This document shows positions 1 to 8,352 of a stretch of 64,000 nucleotides of DNA, piece after piece. The DNA is from Thermus altitudinis. GTDB taxonomy: Bacteria; Deinococcota; Deinococci; Deinococcales; Thermaceae. The stretch is taken from NCBI RefSeq assembly GCF_022760835.1, contig NZ_JAKTNQ010000006.1, forward strand, positions 21,819 to 85,818, given 5' to 3'. The position numbers were made by a program, and so were the translations under genes. How positions within the stretch are numbered: position 1 is the stretch's first letter; each line of letters begins with the position of its first letter. The notes below the pieces were generated by a model. It saw only the letters and a program-made list of their open reading frames with translations. It had not been told where the DNA came from and did not search any database.

Positions 1-134
1 ACTTGGGCGTGGTCATGGACATCTCCGACCGGGTCTACGTGCTGGACTTCGGCCAGGTGATCGCCGAAGGACCTCCCGAGGAGGTGGCCAGGAATCCCCG
101 GGTGCAGGAGGCCTACCTGGGGGTGGGAGCATGA
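1..134 (+). CDS. livG: Branched-chain amino acid ABC transporter ATPase LivG, C-terminal end (partial)
   Basis: Only the last 43 codons are in the window, reading in frame from base 3 to a TGA. The fragment carries the end of an ABC ATPase: the D-x-x-D-R-V-Y-V-L stretch, then F-G-Q-V-I-A-E-G-P-P-E-E-V, the usual LivG tail (the helix after the H-loop followed by the 'vacant site' segment). The stop codon overlaps the ATG of the acyl-CoA synthetase (ATGA), so the two are translationally coupled. Together with livH, livM, livK and livF downstream it completes a HAAT-family importer; LivG and LivF form the cytoplasmic ATPase pair. Confidence 0.88.
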   Translation, partial: LGVVMDISDRVYVLDFGQVIAEGPPEEVARNPRVQEAYLGVGA

Positions 135-2065
135 AGGCCCTGAGGCCCTCCTACGAGATGAAGCGCTACACCCTGCCCCAGCTTCTGCGCCTGAGGGCGG
201 AGGAGGAGGGGGACCGGGTGGCCTTGAGGGAAAAGGACTACGGTATCTGGAATGAGATCACCTATGCCGAGTATTATGAAAAGGTTCTTCTCTTCGCCCA
301 CGGCCTTCTGGACCTGGGGTTCCAACCCGGGGAGAGGCTGGCCATCATCGCCGACAACATCCCGGAGTGGCTCTATGCGGAGCTTGGGGCCCAGGCGGTG
401 AGGGGGATCAGCGTGGGGGTCTACCAAAGTAGCCTTCCCCCGGAGATCGCCTACATGCTGGACTACACCGGGGCCAGCTTCGTGCTGGCCGAGGACCAGG
501 AGCAGGTGGACAAGCTCTACGAGATCCGCAGCGAAATCCCCAAGGTCCGCCACGTGATCTACGAGGACCCCAAGGGCATGCGGGGCTACCGGGACCCCTG
601 GCTCCTTTCCTTTGAGGAGGTGCTGGAGCGGGGCCGGGAACACCGGAGGAGGTATCCGGATGCGGTGGAGCGGTTGCTCCTCGAGGCCAGCCCCGAGGAG
701 GTCTGCCACCTTTCCTCCACCTCCGGCACCACGGGAAGGCCCAAGGCGGCCATGCTCCGCCACCGCAACCTCATCCACATGGGGGTGGCCCTGCAGGAGG
801 TGGATCCCCTTCTTCCTACCGACGACTACCTCTCCTTCCTACCCTTGGCCTGGATCGGGGAGCAGATGATGTCGGTGGCCATGGCCCTCACCGGGGGCTT
901 TGCCGTCAACTTCCCGGAGGCGGTAGAAACCGCCATGCAGGACCTTAAGGAGATTGGCCCCCACGTGATGTTCAGCCCGCCCAGGGTCTGGGAGGCCATC
1001 CAGAGCAACATCTGGGTGCGCATGTCGGAGAGCTACGCCTTCAACCGTTTCGTCTACGAGAAACTCCTTAAGATCGGCTACCGGGCGGCGGAGTACCGCA
1101 TGCGGGGAAAACCCATGCCCCTGGGGCTTCGCCTGGCCTACTGGGTGGCGGACCAGGTGCTCTTTAAGCCCTTAAGGGACCAGTTGGGCTTCTTGCGCCT
1201 GAGGCGGGCCTATACCGGGGGTGCCGCCTTGGGCCCCGATGTCTTCCGCTTCTTCCACGCCATCGGGGTTAACCTGAAGCAGATCTACGGCCAGACGGAG
1301 ATCATCGGCATCGCCTTCGTCCACCGGGATGGGGATGTGCGCCACGATACCGTGGGCCTGCCCATTCCCGGCACCGAGGTGCGCATCAGCGAGGAGGGGG
1401 AGATCCTCTGCCGCTCCGATGCCGTCTGCGCCGGGTACTGGGAACGCCCCGAGGCCACGGCGGAGACCTTCCGGGACGGCTGGCTGCACACGGGGGATGC
1501 CGGCTACCTTACCGAGGATGGGCACCTGGTGGTGATTGACCGGCTTTCCGACGTCATGCGCACGGAAAGGGGGACGGTCTTCAGCCCGCAGTTCGTGGAG
1601 AACAAGCTGAAGTTCTCCCCTTATATCAAGGAGGCGGTGGTCTTCGGCGACCGCAAGCCCTACCTGGCGGCCTTCATCAACATCGATCCCCAGACGGTGG
1701 GCAAGTGGGCGGAGGACCGGGGGCTGGCCTACACCACCTATCTGGACCTTTCCCTAAAGCCGGAGGTGGCGGAGCTCATCCGCCAGGAGGTGGAAAAGGT
1801 GAATCGGGAGTTGCCCGAGGACCTCAAAATCCGCCGTTTTGTCCTGCTCTATAAGCTCTTGGACGCCGACGACGAGGAGCTGACCCGCACGGGCAAGGTG
1901 CGCCGGGGCCTCATCGCCAAGAGGTACGCCCCCTTGGTGGAGGCCTTGTACTCCCCCCTCGAGGCGGTGGAGGTGGAGGCGGAATACCGCTACCAGGACG
2001 GGACCGTCCAGCGGGTGCGGGCCCGGGTGCCGGTTTTGCACCTGCGGGAGGAGGTGGTGGCGTGA
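131..2065 (+). CDS. fadD: Long-chain acyl-CoA synthetase (AMP-forming)
   Basis: A 644-residue adenylate-forming enzyme expected to activate fatty acids with ATP and CoA. Visible family motifs are the P-loop-like S-S-T-S-G-T-T-G-R-P-K near residue 197, Y-G-Q-T-E near 385, the G-W-L-H-T-G-D-A motif near 450 and D-R-L-S-D near 470. The length fits the long-chain (FACL/ACSBG-like) branch rather than the shorter acetyl- or medium-chain types. Start ATG overlaps the livG stop and its own TGA overlaps the GTG of livH, so it is embedded in the liv operon. Substrate is not determinable from sequence; activation of branched-chain or aromatic acids is a reasonable alternative given the neighbours. Confidence 0.88.
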   Translation: MKALRPSYEMKRYTLPQLLRLRAEEEGDRVALREKDYGIWNEITYAEYYEKVLLFAHGLLDLGFQPGERLAIIADNIPEWLYAELGAQAVRGISVGVYQSSLPPEIAYMLDYTGASFVLAEDQEQVDKLYEIRSEIPKVRHVIYEDPKGMRGYRDPWLLSFEEVLERGREHRRRYPDAVERLLLEASPEEVCHLSSTSGTTGRPKAAMLRHRNLIHMGVALQEVDPLLPTDDYLSFLPLAWIGEQMMSVAMALTGGFAVNFPEAVETAMQDLKEIGPHVMFSPPRVWEAIQSNIWVRMSESYAFNRFVYEKLLKIGYRAAEYRMRGKPMPLGLRLAYWVADQVLFKPLRDQLGFLRLRRAYTGGAALGPDVFRFFHAIGVNLKQIYGQTEIIGIAFVHRDGDVRHDTVGLPIPGTEVRISEEGEILCRSDAVCAGYWERPEATAETFRDGWLHTGDAGYLTEDGHLVVIDRLSDVMRTERGTVFSPQFVENKLKFSPYIKEAVVFGDRKPYLAAFINIDPQTVGKWAEDRGLAYTTYLDLSLKPEVAELIRQEVEKVNRELPEDLKIRRFVLLYKLLDADDEELTRTGKVRRGLIAKRYAPLVEALYSPLEAVEVEAEYRYQDGTVQRVRARVPVLHLREEVVA

Positions 2066-2955
2066 GCTTTTTCCTGCAACTTCTCTTTTCCGGGATTGTG
2101 CTGGGCTTGGTCTACGCCCTGGCGGCCCTGGGCTTCGTCCTCATCTACAAGGCCAGCCGGGTGGTGAACTTTGCCCAAGGCCAGTTCATCGCCATCGGGG
2201 CCTTTTTGGCCTACTGGGCCATGGTGTCCCTGGGGGCTCCTTTCCTATTGGCCGCGGCCTTGGCCTTAGGCCTCACTGCCCTCCTGGGTTTTGGCGTGGA
2301 GCGGGTTTTCCTGAAACGCATGGTGGGCCAGCCCATCATCGCGGTCATCATGGCTACCATCGGCCTGGCCTCCTTGCTGGACGGCCTGATTCACCTCACC
2401 CCTTATGGGGCGGGAAACTTTAGCTATCCCAGTTTCCTACCCGCTGGGGGGGTGACGCTTCTGGGGGTGCAGATCTCCTATGCCCAGCTTTTGGCCGTGG
2501 GCTTCACCCTGCTCTTTCTCCTGGCCTTCACCTGGTTCTTCCAGCGTTCCACCCTGGGGGTGGCCATGCGCAGCGTGGCCGACGACCAGATGGCGGCCAT
2601 GAGCCTCGGGGTTTCCGTGGAAAGGGTCTTCGCCCTGGCCTGGGCGGCGGCGGGGCTTACGGCGGCGGCCGCGGGCCTGGTGGTGGGGACCATCTCCGGC
2701 CTCAACCTGGACGCCTTGGTGCACATCGGCCTGCGGGTTTTCCCGGTGGTGATCCTGGGGGGGCTGGACTCCATCCCGGGGGCGGTGGTGGCGGGGATTC
2801 TGATAGGGGTGTTGGAGAACCTGGCGGCGGGGTTCCTGGACCCCTATGTCCCGGGCGGGGGTACCCGGGACGTCTTCCCCTTCCTGGCGCTCCTTTTGGT
2901 CCTTTGGTTTAAGCCCCATGGCCTTTTCGGCACGGAGGAGATTGAGCGCGTATGA
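2062..2955 (+). CDS. livH: Branched-chain amino acid ABC transporter permease LivH
   Basis: Integral membrane protein of 297 residues with about eight hydrophobic segments and the LivH-type opening in which a first helix is followed by Y-K-A-S-R-V-V-N-F-A-Q-G. It forms the inner-membrane channel with LivM. Starts at a GTG overlapping the acyl-CoA synthetase stop (GTGA) and ends in an ATGA overlap with livM, so translation is probably coupled through the operon. Length is normal for the family. Confidence 0.93.
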   Translation: MSFFLQLLFSGIVLGLVYALAALGFVLIYKASRVVNFAQGQFIAIGAFLAYWAMVSLGAPFLLAAALALGLTALLGFGVERVFLKRMVGQPIIAVIMATIGLASLLDGLIHLTPYGAGNFSYPSFLPAGGVTLLGVQISYAQLLAVGFTLLFLLAFTWFFQRSTLGVAMRSVADDQMAAMSLGVSVERVFALAWAAAGLTAAAAGLVVGTISGLNLDALVHIGLRVFPVVILGGLDSIPGAVVAGILIGVLENLAAGFLDPYVPGGGTRDVFPFLALLLVLWFKPHGLFGTEEIERV

Positions 2956-4019
2956 GAAACCCTTGGGCCCAGACGGGAAACTACCGCACCTCTTACCGGC
3001 AGGACACCAGCATCTTCGCCACCCACCGGGAGCTGGTTTCCTTGCTGCTCTTCCTGGGTTTTCTCCTGGTTCTCCCCCAGTTCCTCTCCCGAACCCAGGT
3101 CTTCATCCTGGACCTGATCCTGGTGTACAGCATCGCGGTCTTGGGGCTCAACATCACCACGGGCTATGCCGGCCTCATCAACATCGGCCAGGCGGCCTTC
3201 ATGGGGGTGGGGGCCTACACGGCGGCGCTTCTGGCCCCCCAGGGGCTTCCCTTTTGGTTGGTGGTTCCCCTAGGGGGTCTGGTAGCGGCCTTCTTCGGCT
3301 TCCTGGTGGGGATCCCTAGCCTGCGGGTCAAGCACCTTTACCTGGCCCTGGCCACCTTAGCCTTCCAGGTGGTCTTTGAGTGGACCGTGGGGCACCTGCC
3401 CCTTCTGAAGCAGGGCGGGGCCATGGACATGCCCCGGGCCAGCTTCCTGGGGTATGAGGCGGGTTTTCGCAACCACTTTCACTTTTGGTACTACGTCGCC
3501 TTGGCCATCTTGGTGATCCTGGCCCTCTTCTTCCGCAACCTGCTTCGCACCCGCTACGGGAGGGCTTTGGTGGCGGTGCGGGATAACGACCGGGCCGCGG
3601 ACGCCATGGGCATGGACCCGGGCCGCACCAAGCTCTTCGCCTTTGCCCTGGGCGCTTTTTACGCTGGGGTGGCGGGGGTGCTCTACGCCTACCTTTCCCG
3701 GGCCGTGGTCATAGAGGACTATACCTTTGCGGTTTCCATCAAGCTTTTGGCCATGGCCATCGTGGGGGGATTGGGTACCCTGGTGGGGAGTTTCCTGGGG
3801 CCGGCTTTCCTGGAGCTTCTGGACGTGAACATGGAGGCGCTTTCCAACCTCATCAAGGCCCTGGGGTTCAGCGTGGCGGGGGTGGACGTGGCCAGCGCCC
3901 TCAGGCCCTTGGCCTTTGGCCTCATCATCGTCCTCTTCCTCATGTTTGAGCCCAGGGGGCTTTACAACTGGTGGCGCCTGGTGCGAAGCTACTTCCGCAC
4001 CTGGCCCTTCAAGTACTAG
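2952..4019 (+). CDS. livM: Branched-chain amino acid ABC transporter permease LivM
   Basis: Second permease subunit, 355 residues, multi-spanning. The LivM signature region L-N-I-T-T-G-Y-A-G-L-I-N-I-G-Q-A is seen near residue 65 and the conserved G-R-A-L-V-A-V-R-D-N-D segment near 195. An unusual hydrophilic N-terminal extension of about 30 residues precedes the first membrane helix. ATG overlaps the livH stop. Followed after about 40 bp by the binding-protein gene, which has its own Shine-Dalgarno. Confidence 0.93.
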   Translation: MRNPWAQTGNYRTSYRQDTSIFATHRELVSLLLFLGFLLVLPQFLSRTQVFILDLILVYSIAVLGLNITTGYAGLINIGQAAFMGVGAYTAALLAPQGLPFWLVVPLGGLVAAFFGFLVGIPSLRVKHLYLALATLAFQVVFEWTVGHLPLLKQGGAMDMPRASFLGYEAGFRNHFHFWYYVALAILVILALFFRNLLRTRYGRALVAVRDNDRAADAMGMDPGRTKLFAFALGAFYAGVAGVLYAYLSRAVVIEDYTFAVSIKLLAMAIVGGLGTLVGSFLGPAFLELLDVNMEALSNLIKALGFSVAGVDVASALRPLAFGLIIVLFLMFEPRGLYNWWRLVRSYFRTWPFKY

Positions 4020-4060
4020 GCAACCCCCCCTTATGGGGTTGGCAATGGGAGGTGAGCGAG

Positions 4061-5263
4061 ATGCGAAAGGTTTGGTTGGGTCTTGTAGCCATGGCGGGGC
4101 TGGCCTTGGGCCAGCAGCAGGTGACCATCCTGTGGTCGGGGGCCATCACCGGTCCCACCTCGGATGCGGGGGCGCCTTATGCCGCGGGGGTAGAGGACTA
4201 CTGTAAGTACGCCAATGAAAGAAAGCTCATCCCGGGGGTGGTGCTGAACTGCCTGGTACGGGACGACCAGTACAACAACGCCAACACCCAGCGCTTCTTT
4301 GAGGAGGCCCTGGACCGTTTCAAGATCCCGGTTTTCCTCTCCTACGCCACCGGGGCCAACCTGCAGCTGAAGTCCTTGATCCAAGAGGTAAAGGTCCCCA
4401 CCATTCCCGCCTCCATGCACGTGGAGCTCATTGACCCCCCCAACAACGAGTACTTCTTCATCCCCACCACCACCTACTCCGAGCAGGTGGTGGCCCTTTT
4501 GGAGTACATCGCCAAGCAGAAGAAGGGGGCCAAGGTGGCCCTAGTGGTCCACCCCTCGCCCTTTGGCCGGGCCCCGGTGGCCGATGCCCGCAAGGCGGCG
4601 GCCCAGCTTGGCCTGCAGATCGTGGACGTGCAGGAGGTGGGGGCGGGGAACCTGGACAACACCGCCCTCCTCAAGCGCTTTGAGGCGGCAGGGGTGGAGT
4701 TCATCGTGCACCAGAATGTGGCCGGGCCGGTGGCCAACATCCTTAAGGATGCCAAGCGCCTGGGGCTGGACAAGAAGATCAAGCAGCTTGGGGCCCACTA
4801 CACGGGCGGCCCTGACCTCATCAACCTGGCGGGAGATGCGGCGGAGGGGTTCTTGTGGGCCACCAGCTTCTACATGTACCACGAGGACACCCCGGGTATC
4901 CGTTTGCAGAAGGAGCTGGGGGAGAAGTACAAGCGTTCCCAGGCCATCGTGGAGAGCGTGAACTACACCAACGGCATGCTGGCCACCGCCATCGCGGTGG
5001 AAGCCATGCGCCGGGCCCAGGAGCGGTTCAAGCGCATCACTGGGGAGACGGTCTACCAGGCCCTCATTGGCATGAACGGCCCCAACGCCTTTAAGCCGGG
5101 CTTTGCCGTTTCCACCAAGCAGGGCATTGAGATTGACTTCACCAAGACGGAGCGTACCGGGGCGGAGGGCTTGAGGATCCTCGAGGCCAAGGGCGGCCGC
5201 TTTGTCCCCATCACCGAGCCCTTCACCTCGGCCCTCTTCCGCAAGGTGCACTACGGCAAGTAG
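4061..5263 (+). CDS. livK: Periplasmic branched-chain amino acid-binding protein LivK
   Basis: Substrate-binding protein of about 400 residues, type I periplasmic-binding fold. The ATG chosen is preceded by GGGAGGTGAG and begins a signal peptide (M-R-K then a hydrophobic run to A-L-G-Q); a longer in-frame opening would put the signal sequence internally and was rejected. Mature protein starts around Q-Q-Q-V-T-I-L-W-S-G. It delivers substrate to LivHM. Ligand class (Leu/Ile/Val, amides or other acids) is not resolved by sequence. A strong GC hairpin follows the stop codon. Confidence 0.9.
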   Translation: MRKVWLGLVAMAGLALGQQQVTILWSGAITGPTSDAGAPYAAGVEDYCKYANERKLIPGVVLNCLVRDDQYNNANTQRFFEEALDRFKIPVFLSYATGANLQLKSLIQEVKVPTIPASMHVELIDPPNNEYFFIPTTTYSEQVVALLEYIAKQKKGAKVALVVHPSPFGRAPVADARKAAAQLGLQIVDVQEVGAGNLDNTALLKRFEAAGVEFIVHQNVAGPVANILKDAKRLGLDKKIKQLGAHYTGGPDLINLAGDAAEGFLWATSFYMYHEDTPGIRLQKELGEKYKRSQAIVESVNYTNGMLATAIAVEAMRRAQERFKRITGETVYQALIGMNGPNAFKPGFAVSTKQGIEIDFTKTERTGAEGLRILEAKGGRFVPITEPFTSALFRKVHYGK

Positions 5264-5271
5264 TCCGTTAG

Positions 5272-5293
5272 GCCCGGGGGGCAACCCCCGGGC
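5272..5293 (+). terminator. GC-rich hairpin between livK and livF
   Basis: Perfect 9-bp stem GCCCGGGGG / CCCCCGGGC closed by a GCAA tetraloop (GNRA type), directly after the livK stop and 12 bp before the livF ATG. It is followed by ATTCCTTT rather than a strong T run. Likely a partial terminator or a 3' end stabiliser that sets binding-protein mRNA above livF mRNA. Confidence 0.6.
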
Positions 5294-5305
5294 ATTCCTT
5301 TCGCC

Positions 5306-6136
5306 ATGAGCCTGAACCCCACACGCCCCGAAGACTTAGGCCCCATCCTCCTTTTGGTCAACAACATCGAGGTGGTCTACCACGACATCATCCAGGTGCT
5401 CCGCGGTGTTTCCCTAAAGGTGCCCGAAGGGCGCATCACCGCCCTCTTAGGCCCTAACGGGGCGGGGAAGACCACCACCTTGAGGGCCATCTCCGGCCTC
5501 CTCATCCCCGAGGATGGGGAGGTGGTGAGGGGGGAGATCCTCTACCAGGGGAAGCCCATCCATAACCGCCCCCCCGAGGAGATCGTGCGGATGGGGATCG
5601 TGCAGGTGCTGGAAGGCCGCCGGGTCTTTAAGCACCTCACGGTGGAGGAAAACCTCTGGGTGGGCACCCTGACCCGAAAGGCCGTGCGCCTAAAGGAGGA
5701 ACTGGAGCGCATCTACCACTACTTCCCCCGCCTGGCGGACCTCCGCAACCGCTTGGCTGGGTACTGCTCAGGGGGGGAGCAGCAGATGATCGCCATCGGT
5801 AGGGCCCTCCTAGCCAGGCCGCGCCTCCTCCTCCTGGACGAGCCTTCCTTGGGCCTGGCTCCCCTTTTGGTGCGGGAGATCTTTGACATCGTGGCCCGGG
5901 TGAATGCGGAGGAAGGGGTTACGGTCTTGGTGGTGGAGCAGAACGCCCGGGTGGCCCTTTCCATTGCCCACTACGGCTACATCATGGAAACGGGCCGGAT
6001 CGTGCTGGAAGGGGACCGGGAGTACTTGCTGGAAAACCCCGACGTGCAGGAGTTCTACCTGGGGGTGGCCAAGGGGGGTGGGCGGAAAAGCTTTAAAGAG
6101 GTCAAGGCCTACAAGCGGCGAAAGCGGTTCATGTAG
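5306..6136 (+). CDS. livF: Branched-chain amino acid ABC transporter ATPase LivF
   Basis: ABC ATPase of 276 residues. Walker A G-P-N-G-A-G-K-T-T-T near residue 50, signature C-S-G-G-E-Q-Q near 153 and Walker B L-L-L-L-D-E-P-S near 174, all intact. It is the second ATPase of the Liv importer. About 14 residues precede the usual LivF start and no Shine-Dalgarno is obvious, so a slightly later start is possible. The C-terminus is a basic tail (K-x-Y-K-R-R-K-R) longer than in typical LivF. Confidence 0.92.
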   Translation: MSLNPTRPEDLGPILLLVNNIEVVYHDIIQVLRGVSLKVPEGRITALLGPNGAGKTTTLRAISGLLIPEDGEVVRGEILYQGKPIHNRPPEEIVRMGIVQVLEGRRVFKHLTVEENLWVGTLTRKAVRLKEELERIYHYFPRLADLRNRLAGYCSGGEQQMIAIGRALLARPRLLLLDEPSLGLAPLLVREIFDIVARVNAEEGVTVLVVEQNARVALSIAHYGYIMETGRIVLEGDREYLLENPDVQEFYLGVAKGGGRKSFKEVKAYKRRKRFM

Positions 6137-6209
6137 CCCGTTTGCGCGCAAGGAGCCCCCTCCTGTAAGGGAAGGCCAGGAAGCCGCCCGGCCCGCTATC
6201 ATGAGGGGG

Positions 6210-7151
6210 ATGGTGCGCTTTCGTGCCGAGGGGGTGCGCCTGGACCAGGCGGTGGCCGAGGCCTGTGGGGTGAGCCGCAGCCGGGCCCAGGAGTGGATCG
6301 CCCAGGGCCGGGTCCAGGTGGGGGAGAAGGTGGTGGCGAAGGCCTCCTACCGCCTTAAGGGGGAGGAGGTCCAGGTGTTCCCCGAGGAGGACAAGCCCTT
6401 CGTGCTTCCGGAGGACCTCCCTCTCCCCGTGCTCTATGAGGACGAGGACCTCCTGGTCCTCAACAAGCCCGCAGGCCTCCTCACCCACCCGGCCCCTGGG
6501 GTCTACACGGGTACCGTGGTGAACGCCCTTTTGGGCCGGCATTTCCCCCTCGAGGAGGCCGAGGCCTCCCGCCCCGAGCTGGTGCGCCCGGGCATTGTGC
6601 ACCGCTTGGACAAGGATACCAGCGGGGTCTTGGTGGTGGCTAAGCACCCAGGGGCCCACGAGGCCCTGGCCAAGGCTTTCCGCGACCGGTTGGTGATGAA
6701 GCGCTACCTGGCCATCACCGAAGGGCATCCCCGGGAAGGGACCCTCATCGCCCCCATCGGCCGCCATCCCGTGGAGCGGCACAAGATGCATGTCGGGGGG
6801 ATTGCGCCTCGGTATGCGGAGACCGAGTTTCGCATCCTGGCCACGGCGGGGGCGTTGGCCCTGGTGGAGGCCCGGCCCCATACGGGGCGCACCCACCAGA
6901 TCCGCGTCCACCTGAAGCATTTGCAGGCCCCTATCCTGGGGGATGCGGTCTACGGGCGGCTAAGCCCCCACATCCCGCGCCAGGCCCTCCATGCCTATGA
7001 GCTCCGCTTCCCCCACCCCCGCACCGGCCGCATCCTGGAGTTCCAGGCCCCGGTGCCCGCCGATATGGTCCAGGCCTGGGAGGGGGTGGGGGGGAGGTGG
7101 CCGGCGGGTATACGATTGGAGGCGCTCCAGGCCCTAGGCCAAGGCCAGTAG
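6210..7151 (+). CDS. RluD/RluA-family 23S rRNA pseudouridine synthase
   Basis: About 313 residues. An N-terminal S4 RNA-binding domain (residues 5-55, S-R-S-R-A-Q-E-W-I) is followed by the RluA catalytic domain with H-R-L-D-K-D-T-S-G holding the catalytic Asp and a later R-P-H-T-G-R-T-H-Q-I-R-V-H motif. The likely start is the ATG preceded by TATCAT with a 7-nt gap (leaderless); an ATG nine bases earlier is the alternative. Domain order matches RluD (positions 1911/1915/1917) but RluA-like paralogues cannot be excluded. The 3' end overlaps lysN by 18 bp, convergently. Confidence 0.88.
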   Translation: MVRFRAEGVRLDQAVAEACGVSRSRAQEWIAQGRVQVGEKVVAKASYRLKGEEVQVFPEEDKPFVLPEDLPLPVLYEDEDLLVLNKPAGLLTHPAPGVYTGTVVNALLGRHFPLEEAEASRPELVRPGIVHRLDKDTSGVLVVAKHPGAHEALAKAFRDRLVMKRYLAITEGHPREGTLIAPIGRHPVERHKMHVGGIAPRYAETEFRILATAGALALVEARPHTGRTHQIRVHLKHLQAPILGDAVYGRLSPHIPRQALHAYELRFPHPRTGRILEFQAPVPADMVQAWEGVGGRWPAGIRLEALQALGQGQ

Positions 7152-8327
7152 GCCTTTTAGCGCCTTCCCCAGTCGGCGGATTCCCTCCTGGATCCGCTCC
7201 CCGTCCAAGGTGGCGTAGGAAAGCCTTAAGGTATTCTCCCCGCCCCCGTTGGCAAAGAAGGCTCCGCCAGGCACGAAGGCCACGTTTTCCTCTATGGCCC
7301 TTGCGAAAAGAGCCTCGGCGGATAGGCCTTCGGGCAGGGTCATCCAGACGAACATCCCCCCCTTGGGCCGGGTGTAGGCCACCTCCTTGGGCATCTCCTT
7401 CCCCAGGGCCTCCAGCATGGCCTGGGCCTTGGCCCTATAGGTGGCGCGGATCCTTGCCAGGCGCTCGGGGAAGCCCTCCTTCACCAGCTCGTGCACCAGG
7501 ATCTGGTTGAGGACCGGGGTGTGCAGGTCCACCCCTTGCTTGGCCTGGGTCAGTTTGCGGATGACCTCCGGTTGGGCTACGACAAAGGCCACCCGAAGGC
7601 CCGGGGCCAGCACCTTGGAGAAGCTGCTGAGGTAAATGACCCCGGGATAGCCCACCTCCCGGGAAAGCTCAAAGAGGCTAGGCAGGCGGGTTTCTCCGAA
7701 GTAAAGCTCCCGGTACGCATCGTCCTCCACCAGGATGAGGCCCTGCTCCATGGCCAGTTCCAAAAGGCCTTTGCGGGCTTCCAGGGGCATTAGGCCCCCG
7801 GAGGGGTTTTGGAAGGAGGGGATGAGGTAGAGGAAACGGGGCTCTTCCCGGGCCAGGACCCTTTCCAAGGCTCCTAAGTCCGGGCCTTCCTCCCCTGCCG
7901 GCACCGTGAGGAAGCGGGGACCATAGGCCCGGAAGGCCTGGATGGCCCCCATGTAGCTGGGGGCTTCCAGCAGCACGGGGCTTCCCTCGTCCAGAAAGAC
8001 CTTGCCCAAGAGGTCCAGGGCCTGCTGGCTTCCCGTGGTGATGAGGACCTCTTCCAGGCTGACCCCAAGCCAGTCCGCCACCCAGGCCCTTAAGGGGGTG
8101 TATCCCTCCGTGGGGCCATACTGCAGGGCCACCTCGCCCTTTTCCCTGAGGATTTCCGCTGCCTTTTCTGCCGCCTCCTCCTTGGGGAAAAGCTCAGGGG
8201 CAGGAAGCCCCCCGGCAAAGCTCAGGATGCCGGGGCGCTGGGTGAGTTTTAGCAGCTCGCGGATGGTGGAGGCCTGGATGCGCCCTGCCCGCTCGCCAAA
8301 ACGGGTATTCCAGTCCAGGGTTTTCAC
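7134..8327 (-). CDS. lysN: LysN-type 2-aminoadipate aminotransferase
   Basis: PLP-dependent fold-type I aminotransferase of 397 residues that resembles the T. thermophilus LysN enzyme of the alpha-aminoadipate lysine pathway (transamination of 2-oxoadipate and the LysW-bound semialdehyde step by related enzymes). Opening R-I-Q-A-S-T-I-R-E-L-L near residue 16, E-D-D-A-Y near 201 and the PLP lysine in S-S-F-S-K (K238). GTG start preceded at 6 nt by a TAGAAT -10 box, so probably leaderless. Sits downstream of dgt on the same strand. Broad substrate range toward leucine or aromatic acids is likely from the family. Confidence 0.88.
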   Translation of the reverse strand: MKTLDWNTRFGERAGRIQASTIRELLKLTQRPGILSFAGGLPAPELFPKEEAAEKAAEILREKGEVALQYGPTEGYTPLRAWVADWLGVSLEEVLITTGSQQALDLLGKVFLDEGSPVLLEAPSYMGAIQAFRAYGPRFLTVPAGEEGPDLGALERVLAREEPRFLYLIPSFQNPSGGLMPLEARKGLLELAMEQGLILVEDDAYRELYFGETRLPSLFELSREVGYPGVIYLSSFSKVLAPGLRVAFVVAQPEVIRKLTQAKQGVDLHTPVLNQILVHELVKEGFPERLARIRATYRAKAQAMLEALGKEMPKEVAYTRPKGGMFVWMTLPEGLSAEALFARAIEENVAFVPGGAFFANGGGENTLRLSYATLDGERIQEGIRRLGKALKGLLALA

Positions 8328-8333
8328 CCACCC

Positions 8334-8339
8334 ATTCTA
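8334..8339 (-). promoter_or_regulatory. -10 box of lysN (leaderless)
   Basis: TAGAAT on the minus strand ends 6 nt before the lysN GTG; no Shine-Dalgarno lies between. It sits in the 25-bp gap after dgt, giving lysN its own start of transcription. Confidence 0.55.
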
Positions 8340-8352
8340 GCGCTTAGGGCCC

